Below, one piece after another: positions 33,739 to 44,338 of a stretch of DNA of 48,381 nucleotides. The notes under the pieces were generated by a model. It saw only the letters and a list, made by a program, of their open reading frames with translations. It ran no database searches and had not been told where the DNA came from. The DNA is from Pelargonium nanum. Lineage: Eukaryota > Streptophyta > Magnoliopsida > Geraniales > Geraniaceae. Every line of letters begins with the position of its first letter. Within the stretch, counting starts at the first letter, position 1. Position numbers and translations under genes: made by a program. The stretch lies in assembly GCA_036897485.1 (NCBI GenBank), contig JAYMTF010000159.1, forward strand, positions 1 through 48,381. The letters run 5' to 3'.

Positions 33739-36700
33739 CTATTCCAAATCTTGGCATTGCATATTCTCAGTACATACCAGAAGATTGGAGCCTCGTACAG
33801 TGACTGCATCATGCCCAAAACTTTCACTTAAGGATCCAAACTCTGATTCATCATCGTCACTGTCAATATCTTTTGGAGTCACGCGATTCTGATAACTCCT
33901 GCGCCGTATAAGAAATACATCGAAGTAATACCTTACCAAGTCTGTCCTTGTTTTCCTAGGAAAGTAGTTTTTTGCATAATCCCAAAAGCACCTGCCTTGA
34001 GAGGGAGGGTTTGACCTCACCATTTCCTTGAATCTCTTTTCTTCCTCAATTGTCCACTGGAGGGAAACTTCCTCACCCATTCGATCGAATCTCCAACGAT
34101 AAAACGCTGACTTCAGTTCCTGCTTCAACTTGAACCTCTTCTCCGCAATGTGAAATCTGATACATTCAACAGAGCCAGGAAGTCTACATTCACAAAAATC
34201 CGGTCTTCCCCTTCCAATAGGATCTTTTTCTATTAGTGAACTTTGTTTCCCATTTTCCAAAGGCAAAGGCCAGGTTTGTGTTCCTAACCACTTAGAGTCA
34301 CTGTCGAAAACCACACCAGTCCATTCAGGAACTTCAGCTTGAAAGAGAGGACCAACAGCAACAAGCTTTTGGTCTGGATCATCCTCGAACAGGAAACCTG
34401 TTGGACTACTGGGGAGTATATCAACAGTCTCTGAAGTTTGCTCCTTCGAGGCATTTTCTGCCTTTGGCTCTTTCTTTGGAGAACTTTCCAGTTTACTATG
34501 AGTGGCTGAACTTGGTTTGCAACAAGGACACAATTGAGATTTCACTAAAGTAGGAAGCCTTTCACTGTATCTTACTCTCTCCGTGGACTGGTGACTGACA
34601 CAAACATTATCCTCATACATGGATGGATGCATCTTTAGCTTCTTCTGCAAAAAGTTGGTAAATTAACTAAATTCATGCATGATCAAGAAGAGTTCTAGAT
34701 AATGTTCCCTTGATAGTAGAATAAAAATGAAGTAACTAAATTAAAAATCTAAAATACTACTGAATTACATAATAAGCATCAGATTAAAAAAATGGTATAA
34801 TTAACATAGAAGACCTCTTTCCTCAACAAATAAAAAATAAAAGGAGACCTCTAATTTCTAAAATATTCAAGTTTTATGTGTATTTATACTAATGCAATAG
34901 CTGCTGTTAAAAACTGCAAGTATGTGCGGTCCGGTGGAGGTCATGAAACCTACTACTAAATGCACTGTTAAGCTTTTCTCCAATCTTTGCATCCCCGTCA
35001 CAGATTGCAATATTTTTTTTTGAAAGACAGATTGCAATATTAATAAACATGACAAAAAAGATTTTAAAAATACAGAAAAAAATTTACACACAAGTAAAAA
35101 GTGGCAACAATTATGAGTTATGATTATGATGAGTACAAGCCATTCATTTCAATGCACCAATAAAAATTAAACTTGATAGAGAGAACGGCACAAGGATACA
35201 ATGCCTACTGATATAATGAACTAAGGTAGCGTTTGGATTAGAAATTTGATGGGAATAGGAATGAAACTCATTCTGATTGTCATTCCCTTCATTCTCATTG
35301 TCATTTGATCATTTTCATTCATAACCTCATAGGTAATATTGTTTGGTTCAATTAAAGAGTAGGAATGAGAATCATTCGCATTCCAATTGTTGTTGTTTAG
35401 TTAACAAATGTTAAAAAAACGAAATTCATAATTGTATTCCTCTTGAAAATTTACAAAATATAAGAAAATCATTTCAATCGGACATTAGAGCATGAAATTA
35501 TGAAAAATATATCTTTCTGCCTACTTTTGTAGATTTTTTTGCATATAAATATGCATTGTTTTGAAAAAACTAAACTCACAATCACGTTCATCTCAAAAGT
35601 TACCTGAAATAACAAACAAAAAATGATTTTGATCCTACGAATTCTTAAAAGGTAAGTCGTAATATAAAAGAATGAAAGAATGAGAATGGGAACCCCATTC
35701 CATCCATCTTAGATAAGAATCAAATCATTCATTAGCAAGGGCATGGGAATGGGAATGAGAATGACAATGGTAATTAGTGGGGTTCTAATTCAAACACCAT
35801 TAATGAGAATTTCATTCCCATTCCAAAAGTCCAAACACTACCTAAGTAACAATCAACAGGTTTTTCTTCTATAATCACCAAAATGACTTTTGATTACATA
35901 GATTAAGGCCTGGTTTTTTGAATATTTTCTGGTTGACATGGCTGGCTATCATTCACCCATGACATAGCTACAACCATCATTCACCCATGACATAGCTACA
36001 ACCATCATTTCTTTATTCATCTTAGTTTAAAGAGAGAAAAAAAGTATTGTCCAAGCCAATGTTCTTAAACACTCTAACAGGTATCTAGTATTTGCTCCAT
36101 GCTATCAAAACCAAATAAAATAAAATAAAAACTCAAATTCCATTATTTGAAGATAAATCTTGGACAAAATTGGGGCATTTAATGATAAGCTACTCTAATG
36201 AAACTAGTTTGTTAGTGAGCAAACAAATTCGGAATATCCCTGTACTGGACAATCTCACTACTCGCTTTGTGGCCCTGGCCAAAATAATAAATGATTTACT
36301 TTATTATTCGTATAGCTAAGAATTAGTCTATTTCATACCAGAAACAGGCTCAATCGCTATCCCAGACTTTTATCATGAATTGTAGTCGTGGTTCAAATTT
36401 GACTTTATCTAGCACATGAAAGAACATGTTTTTTCAAACAAACAACCTACTAATTATCTGGCTGTACTTTAAAGTTTAAACACCTAGCAAATTCATAAAA
36501 TTTACAATGCAGAGTCCAAAAAATTGCAAGTATGACATCCTTTCATGCTTGAAACAAGAAATTTGACTGGTTATGAGGTGGCAAGAATCAAGATAGGAAT
36601 AAATAAGCAATCGTATTAGATATTGACTACCCTAAAATGAAATAACTCATTACGAATTGTAATTTAATTAATGGCATTGAAAAAGGAAGTAACAATGATA

Positions 36701-37825
36701 TCTTATAATGGATGCTGAACCAAGTCAACCCAGGAAGAAAAGCATGCATCAATAGAAACTTGAATACCACATAACTGCATGACATATTAGAAATCTAACA
36801 TACTGCTTACAGCACAAATACAAGTCTTGAGGAAGAAGAGTAAAAAGATATGTGAACGATACCTGTAAGAGAGATTGATCGCTGTTTGAGCCAACAGGCC
36901 TTTTCAATAACTGTGCTTCCCTTGCCCTGATCACTTGCATCCAGAATTCCTTAGCTTCAAGGTCCTTCCACTTGGATGGACCTGGTATTTTCCCAATTGC
37001 AGGATCATCGGGATGCTTTGCTACCTGTATAACCCAGTTCAGCATTCCTGAAAAAGATTGTCTCTTTCTCTTACGAGATTCAGATTCTTTCTTACCAGAA
37101 CTCTGGTCCAACAATGTCACTGGATCAGAACTTTCTGCGTCATCATCACTACTTTTTTTGTCACCTTGACCGTGGCCTTTTCCCATAGAGTCATGTATTC
37201 CATCAAAATTTTCTCTGTCTATTAACTTAAACTCACTGTTCTCCATATCCGAATCATTGAAATTGCCATTCTCATCAGATATCCATTCAGCAAGTATATC
37301 ATCATTCCCATTCATGTAAGACACGTCAAATAACAAGTCCCTAAACTCTGTTTTCAGCTCCAATAGACCGAAATTCGCCCCGTTTTGCAAGCTCCCATCA
37401 TTGTTAACATTCTCCTTCAACCATTTATCGAACTCACTAAGGTACTTGCTGTAAATTAACTTCACAGACGCAGCCAATTCAGGATCCAACCCCATATAGC
37501 TCACCACGAAAGCCCACAAGCCTTTCTTAGATACAAAATCATACCCTCCACACCTCCTCACAATCCAAAACAGTTCATACAAATCCGCCGATTGCCCATT
37601 CCCAAGCATTGCCGGCACGGGCCGTACACCGCCGCCGCCGGCAACCTCCTCGTAAAAAAGCGACAGAAGCTGATCGAAAAAGCACCGCGCTTTGTCCTTG
37701 CGATCATCGTAATCATCGTCGCCGTCGGTTACCACGTGATCGGCATTGACGCAATGGCCGTTACTGTGAATGATTTCAGCACAGTCTAAAGCAGACCCAT
37801 TAGTCATAGCCGACCATCCTGCCAT
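33739..37825 (-). CDS. ARID, ELM2-like and SANT-like chromatin protein
   Basis: This is a nuclear DNA- and chromatin-binding protein like Arabidopsis ARID1/ARID2; ARID1 supports DUO1 expression in pollen and links to histone deacetylation. Two exons (37825-36863 and 34644-33739) give 622 residues with the phase preserved. The ARID domain is at about residues 45-135, with FFDQLLSLFYEEV, LYELFWIVRRCGGYDFVSKK and LIYSKYLSEFDKWLKE. A Ser/Asp/Lys-rich linker with a KKESESRKRKRQ-type nuclear signal follows, then WVIQVAKHPDDPAIGKIPGP. The ELM2-like core VAVGPLFQAEVPEW is at 416-429, and a SANT-like region LQWTIEEEKRFKEMV ... FWDYAKNYFPRKTR is at about 514-571. The 2.2-kb intron holds a MITE. The ELM2-SANT part suggests a deacetylase partnership (family inference). 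Confidence 0.93.
35001..35041 (-). repeat. T-run between 14-bp perfect direct repeats
   Basis: cagattgcaatatt occurs at 35001-35014 and 35028-35041. Between them is only ttttttttgaaag-like sequence. This is the pattern of a severely truncated retroposed tail, or of a double-strand-break repair filler. Confidence 0.7.
35222..35845. mobile_element. Tourist-like (PIF/Harbinger) MITE in the ARID gene intron
   Basis: The element is 35225-35842, 618 bases. The left end GGTAGCGTTTGGATTAG and the reverse complement of the right end GGTAGTGTTTGGACTTT form terminal inverted repeats. TAA flanks both sides (35222-35224 and 35843-35845). GG...GTTTGG ends with a three-base TAA/TTA duplication are typical of Tourist-like elements. 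Subterminal tracts of cattcycattctcatt type occur in inverted orientation. No transposase is present. Confidence 0.85.
35948..36003. repeat. Perfect 28-bp tandem duplication in the ARID gene intron
   Basis: The 28-base unit starting atcattcacccatgacatag occurs twice without spacing (35948-35975 and 35976-36003). No mismatch was seen, so it is recent. Confidence 0.9.
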
Positions 37826-40312
37826 GAATTCTGATTCGCGAAGGTTCTAATTGGATAGATACAAAGGCTTGGCAAAGATAATTGTTAATAAAAGAGACGC
37901 AACGAGAAGGAAAATAGGAAACCTGAAATCGGTAGGGTTTAGGGAGATACTAGGGCGTGGGAGGTGATAGCTCCTTTGCCCAGCTCTGACCGCCGATTCA
38001 ACTCATGTTTGGTCTGAGAGAATTTGACTTGGTTCTTCTTCGTCGTCTTGGTGAAGCGGCTAATGAGCCGACAAGGAGACACAGGCGTGAACGAGGACAG
38101 CCAGGTTATGGCTTGGAATTTGGAATTTTGAAATTGATTAGTGGGTGACACCGTCCACAGACCATCAAAATGGAGGAAGAGGGATTGTTTATATTTATAT
38201 TGTGCCTATGCTTATGAGTTATGACCTTAATTATTTATAAGAGTATCGTGAATCTCAACTAAGAGACAAGCGAAACGAATTTGGGTGGAGCGCTCCGTGT
38301 CTAAAAAATTATTGAAACAAATATGAATGTTAATTATTGGTGTGACATCACATAATTGACCATGATTTACTGGTTGAGAGTTTCAGCTAATAAATCATGG
38401 CTACGAGTCTTTTTTCTCTTATTTATAATTATAGTCACTAATTTATGATGAACTACTCTATCTCTTGTGCCTTTATAATATTAATTGTAATTAGGGTTAA
38501 TCACAAATGACTTCCCACGAATATGATTTTCAATTTTTATAAAAGATGATTTTTTACATTTCGTGTTTATCTAGTGTGGACTATCTCCGCTAATTAACAA
38601 GGTCAAATATTTAGGTTACTTTTTGAAAAATAGAAGCGGAAAGCATGAAATCCTTGATGTTTTCTAACAATTCAATTTGTTGAATTTTCTAGGGTTTCTA
38701 CATGAAAAACCAATATTAAAATTGGTCGATGTTAAGTCGGCACATGTACTCGAATATTGACTCCACGACAAAGACAATGCTAATGATCAATGCACGGGCC
38801 CCTCAATGTAAGTCTAAATCGAAGAAGAAATAATTTAGGTCCATTAAAAAGGCTCAATATGTTCACCATTTCGAGGAGTTAATTTTAAGAGGAATAATGC
38901 TCGAACTAAAAGTCAATTTAGATCGCAAACAAACCCGAAAAGTCAAGAAACCCAAAAGTGCACAAAATGGCACATAAAAGGACTAGCACGCGCTCCCGAG
39001 CACCGGGCACGTGTTCTACGCGCGACCATGCCCAACCATCCACTTCAACATCAACCGACCAGTCTTCTCTCTTCAACTCTTTTTGAAGTCCTCCAATCAG
39101 AAGTTGACACATCACCCAGTTGCAGTTTTCTTCGTGATCTCACCCACACAAGATTACTCCATGTTACACCACCGAGCTCACGTAGCCTTGACCTCATGAT
39201 ATCTCTTACCTTCTGACCTCAACCATTTAGAGCACGCCACATGCAGTTGTAATGGATCTTGCTACGCACGGATGCACTAGATTCCTTTATGTATGACCAT
39301 AGAGCTCACATAGGCTCGACCTCATGGGATCCCTTAGTCTTAGACCTCATCCAATCATTGCTTTCCACATGGCAATTGGGATGGGCTCATGAAGGAACAA
39401 CCGCACTTGATCCCTTACCCTTACACTTCTAAGCTTACCTTGAGCTTGCCCACACTTCATCCCTCTCCATCACACCCCAACCAATCCTAACACGCCTTGT
39501 GTCCAACCAAGCGTGGTTTCAACAAATAAGGTACCACATTTTCTGATAGCTATTGGTTAAATTCCGAGGGGTCACTATATTAAGACGAGAAATTGTGAAG
39601 GTTATGTGATCAACTTAATTTCAAGTAAGATTATTAGGTAAATGAAGGTTGATATGATTTGTGAAAGAAATCAGGCCCAAGTCCATATAAAGGTTGATGT
39701 GATCAACATTTTGGTTTACATCTCCGCATCTTGCACTCTGTTTGTATACTCCAAAATAAGAGTAGCAATCAGAATCCATCTTTCAGTTATTGAGCGACGA
39801 AACTTACAAAATCGAACAAACTCCATGTAGAAAAGTCGCTATTTGTATACATAAATCATCCCAAGCACATCATCCATGCCTTTCGTTTGGTGATCAAATC
39901 ATTAATCAATTATCAGTATGGCACACAGATGCACAAGTGAGAGTCTTATGCCATTCATGTAGCCAAATCACCTAAGAAGCTACCTTCATCATGTTTCATT
40001 TTGACAAATCCTATACTCTGTTTTTTCTTTTTTAAACTTGCATTCCATTCCATTCCTTCCAATGACCTACGCAACTTAAGTATTTTCTACAAAAGACTAA
40101 TGAGAAAACCGGGATCAGCTCTATCTCTCTCTATCTCCAAGTAACAGAAAGTGCTATAAACTCGACATTTTGGAAGGGGTGTGATTCCTTGAGAAACAAA
40201 ACCAAACTACAATTTGATCTCTGTCGCGGAATACTGAATATTGCATATACCTAAAAGGAGGGGGACCCCAAAAAACAAGTCTTGTGTATATCTGCTGGAG
40301 TTGTTGATGTTA
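37826..40312. other. Region between the ARID gene promoter and the RING gene 3' end
   Basis: It holds the ARID gene leader and promoter (a GC-richer part up to about 38160), AT-rich DNA and a degenerate 128-bp-period direct repeat at 39174-39384. No protein gene was recognised. The less AT-rich stretch 38930-39540 may be an old LTR-element remnant. Confidence 0.5.
39174..39384. repeat. Degenerate direct repeat, period 128
   Basis: 39174-39255 (gagctcacgtagccttgacc ... gacctcaacca ... ccacatgcagtt) recurs at 39302-39384 (gagctcacataggctcgacc ... gacctcatcca ... ccacatggcaatt). The blocks keep their order and spacing. It is possibly part of a retroelement LTR or an old tandem array. Confidence 0.65.
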
Positions 40313-41614
40313 CTAATCAATAGGATAAGGAGGACTGAAAATCATTTCCTGCAACATAACAACATACTCCTCTCATTATCACATTCATAAATTGGCTGAT
40401 CTCCTCATCCAATAAAGAGAATAACAAAATAATTATATTTTGCAAACCTGATCGCAGACAGGACAGGTGTCACTTCTTTCCAACCATTCAAGTATACACG
40501 AAAGGTGAAAATGATGCTCACATTTAGTCATAATTTTTGGATTCTCCGGGTCATACTCTGCAGATATGGAAAAGAAAAGGTCTATACAAGTGTCTTTATA
40601 GAGATTGTGCTTGTAAAAGGAAAGAGTGTATTGCTTGCAGCTTATATAGCACAAGTTGCAGAGACTAAATAATCACAAGTGTACAACTTCCAAGGAGAGT
40701 CAACATTTGGTAAAAGGGCATTACCTTCCAGACAGGTAGGGCAGACATCCTCCTCATCTGCCGCTGAAACAACAGGTTTAACCGAATTTGTGAGGTCAAA
40801 CTCAGAGTCCTTCACAGATCCAAGATCAATATCAACATCACCTTGCACTTTGTTGTTTGATTCCTTAATGTCTTCACACTTTGCAGGAACTTCTTGGGCG
40901 AAGCCACCATCTGTTTCTCGAATAGATTCAGAATTGGTTCCCTGCACTCCTACATCACTATCATTACTACTAATTTCTTGAACACCCGGAGGAGTTTGAG
41001 GATGCCCTAAAGCGACATCATAAGGGATAGGTGTGGGAGGTGGTCTGTAAGTATCAGGGATTGATGTATCCAGATTTGTATCAACCAGGAGTCTCGTAGA
41101 GAGTGCAAAGGTTGCACCATGGCGAGATGACGAGGGCAGACGCTCTTCTGGTGCTCTAGGACGCTGTAAAAAGAATAAAGTTTTGTGATAACAATAACAA
41201 AAACGATACATGGTAAACTATAACACTGATAATTATGAGTTGGCGACAGCTATGATATACATGGAACTTGGAATAATCATAATACACATGAGATCAGCAC
41301 TAGGTCCACCAACCAAAATGCCAACTACTTGTTAGAACAGTAGTCAAAATTAGGTAAGAACCTTGATCGCTAAAGGTGAAGAAATTAAGAACTGTAACGG
41401 AGGATGCAGGTTTCCTAATTGTTGTACCCTTATATGCAACAGAAAAACTTGTAGTAAATTTTTTATACAGTCAGCTCTATAAAAGACATGACTCTGAGAG
41501 ACAATAGAAAACAAAAGCGTATAATGTGAGGGATAAGATGATACTGACATAGTAGTATGCTGGTCTAGCATTTATTTCAGCTCCTTTGGAAGAACAGCAG
41601 CAGCAACCTCCCAT
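40313..41614 (-). CDS. RING-H2 E3 ubiquitin ligase, RHB1A-like
   Basis: This is a probable membrane-anchored E3 that brings E2-ubiquitin to substrates. Four exons (41614-41549, 41163-40725, 40557-40448 and 40348-40313) give 216 residues with phases that fit. The start MGGCCCCSSKGAE has Gly-2 for myristoylation and a Cys cluster for palmitoylation. The LLVDTNLDTSIPDTYRPPP region matches the RHB1A family. The RING-H2 ligands are C163, C166, C181, H183, H186, C189, C200 and C203 (spacing 2-14-1-2-2-10-2), a full C3H2C3 set. The last exon adds the conserved short tail EMIFSPPYPID. The middle is acidic and Ser-rich. A 5' UTR intron is likely, with a donor at 42564 (CTCCAG|GTAAAA). Substrates are unknown. 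Confidence 0.93.
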
Positions 41615-44338
41615 CTCTTATCTTCAATGCTTGTATTATCAGCACTTGGTGGATTAAATTCCCTTCTTCTTCGGCATAGGACAAAACTCTAATTCATGAA
41701 AGACGAGCTTGGTTACACACTAGTGGCGAAATAAAGCAATAGAGTTTCTAATGTAACATTTGCACACATTGAACACAATCCGAAAGGTGCAATAACACAT
41801 ACTAGCTCAAAAAAGAATAAAACTCAACAAAGGTGGCAAGGTTTCCAAACATTCAAACACTAAATGCCAAACCATTAATATAAGACTATAAATACGAACA
41901 AAATTGTAGAGCGTATTGATCTACAGCAGATATGCACAATTAATGTAGCAAAAACAATTAAGGCAAATATCTGATGAGAAAAAAGAGAGAGGATAAGTCG
42001 GGATTTTGTTATCCACCGCCTCCAACCTTGTATTTGTTTTAGATCACATCTCTTAAACAATTTACATTCCAATTATTACCTATGCTTTTGAGTAAGCTCT
42101 TCAGTTTTTTAGCTATTTGCACGGATCATACACTCTCAGACCTCCCAATCCACTGACCGGTAGACAATTTGATAGCGAATAAATAGATGAATAATTTATC
42201 AATCAGCTTAAACTGGAGTTCACTTCTAGATAATAATAGGATAATAGAACGAACAATAGAAACACAGGTCTCCGGAACCCTAACACAACCACCACCGCAT
42301 CAAAACAGAGCTTCCATATCCGTCCGTATTGAAACAGCCAAAGCCAAAGCCAGCACCAAAACAAAAAAGTATAAGAAACACAGAATTCCAGAAGCGCATG
42401 ACCATCGGAGCTACAGAATCCAAGACGCAGAGAAAAGGTGGAGCAGGTACGTTGACGCAAAGCGAAGTAGCAAGTAGGAAGCGGAGGAGGAGGAGGCGGT
42501 TTGGAGCAGAGTGAGTTAATGAATTGAATTGAATTGAAAGGAGAGAGGTGAAGATGTGTTTTACCTGGAGATCGGATTGGAGAATATGCAGCACAGGTAT
42601 TGATGAGGTTCAGAAAATCAAGAGAGGGAAGGGAAGGGAAAGGAGGTTTTGGGTATCGTCATGAGAGAAAGAGAAAAGCCCCGAGAAAGGCTTTTCTCTT
42701 GTGTGACTGTGACTGTGTGTGCAGAGAATGTTAAAAGGAATGACTCATTTTTCCATGTAATATTTTCCAGGAATCTCGATCAGTACTAGCAGCCACTACT
42801 GCCAGGCGAAGCCTGGCCCAATAACTTGATGGGCTGCTTCAAAATTATGATGGCCCAACTTGTCCTAATGGGCTTGAAACCTACAACATTAATAATGAGG
42901 GTAAATCTCTGTCTTGCCCAGAAATGGCAAAGCGACACTGGTCTTTTGCCTACGCTGAATATATTCTATATAGTTGAAAAGAATCAAAAGATGAGACTAG
43001 CTCACGAGCCTCGGTTGAGTACAGTTTGTACTATTAGCGTACAAATAATATATACTTTTATATATGAGTTATTGTTATTTATTTTTTCACTGATTATTCT
43101 ATAGAGAAAGATGTCGACTTAATGTTTGAGAAGAAAACTCCTAAGTGTGTGTTGACCTAATGTTTGAAAAGTGGCTAAAAAAAAAAGTAAACCGGTTTTA
43201 TATTAACAGTTACAATAAGCGGGTCCCTTAGGGAATGAGGATGACTCAATGGCCAAGACACACCTATTTGTGAGAGGTCGTGGATTCAACTCCTTGAGTC
43301 GGGTGGGTGGATGAGATTTTAAGGAAAAACTACCCCTTATAGTGTAGGTCGACTAATAAAAAAAAAGTTACAATAAGCGGATGGACAGTTTTGTTGACAT
43401 TTCTCGTTCATGCTTCGTCAAATTCTTATTATAAGATACTCACAATAATTTAACTAGTTTATTTTTTTTAAAAAATTTATAGTAATTTATGCATAACAAG
43501 TGCTCATATACAATACAACTCTATTTTCTAGAACATAAATGCGATCAATTTTGATCAGATAACATATCTAATGAATTTTCGTCTTTGTTTTCTCTATATC
43601 TTGTGGAATGTGTATTTAACTTCATAACTCGATATCTCCATATTGTATGGGATATATTCCTGACTTTAACATAGCTCTAAGAAATTTCAAAAATTGATGG
43701 CTTATTTGAAAGATGATGCTTTCAATTACCCATTCACCCTATAGTACAAAATTAAATAGAGTAAACATAGTAACCTAATATTGGTGCGCGCTAGTTAGAT
43801 TTCAAATTTGAGAAAAGCCCGCTCACTCGGTTCCATCCATCCACATGTCAACATCACCCACAGTAGCACAGATCCCCGTGACACCAAATGACAGCCTGGC
43901 AACTATAGTAATTATTGAGGTGTATATGACCCCACCACCAACCTTGTATGTTTATTTATTCCCAAACTGCCCCTCCAAAGTTAATCCAAATTACCTAAAT
44001 AGCCATCATAGTTGTTGCAGTCTGTTACAGAGTCATCAATGACACTCTCCCTCAGTCCCTCAGAATCCAAAGCTCAAGCTCCAAAATTCTCATCAACTTT
44101 CCCAACAAAACAGAGACACCAAGTAAAAAGAGATGCTTTACTCAGGGAATCAACAGTTTTATGTTAAATATAACATAAGGGTTAGGAGCCAAGAGGAGAA
44201 GACATAATATGGTTTGGCCAAACCATTTCTCTCTACATTAACACTATAATTAGACTCATCTAAAAGGTTAGGGTTAATACTTAATATGTATATTATTTAT
44301 ACAAGCACTTGAACATCCTTCCTAGACTGTTCCTCCTT
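41615..44338. other. RING gene leader and region up to the AFR gene
   Basis: It contains the presumed leader intron and first exon of the RING gene (leader exon from about 42565), a promoter region, a SINE at 43223-43365 and the 3' UTR of the AFR gene. No protein gene is seen. Confidence 0.5.
43208..43380 (+). mobile_element. tRNA-derived SINE with perfect 15-bp target duplication
   Basis: The body is 43223-43365. The A box TGACTCAATGG lies near its start, a B-box-like GGATTCAACTCC follows, and it ends GACTAATAAAAAAAA. The sequence agttacaataagcgg flanks both sides without mismatch (43208-43222 and 43366-43380). Box order and A-rich tail define the plus orientation. The perfect duplication suggests a rather recent insertion. 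Confidence 0.9.

Noticed and set aside
37939..38151. Minus-strand 70-residue open frame just upstream of the ARID gene
   Set aside because: It probably belongs to the 5' UTR or promoter; it is not in a conserved frame with the ARID start and shows no domain.
42187..42514. Open frames upstream of the RING gene, some rich in Lys and Arg
   Set aside because: They lie in the presumed leader intron and leader exon of the minus-strand gene, with no homology; the low-complexity composition explains them.
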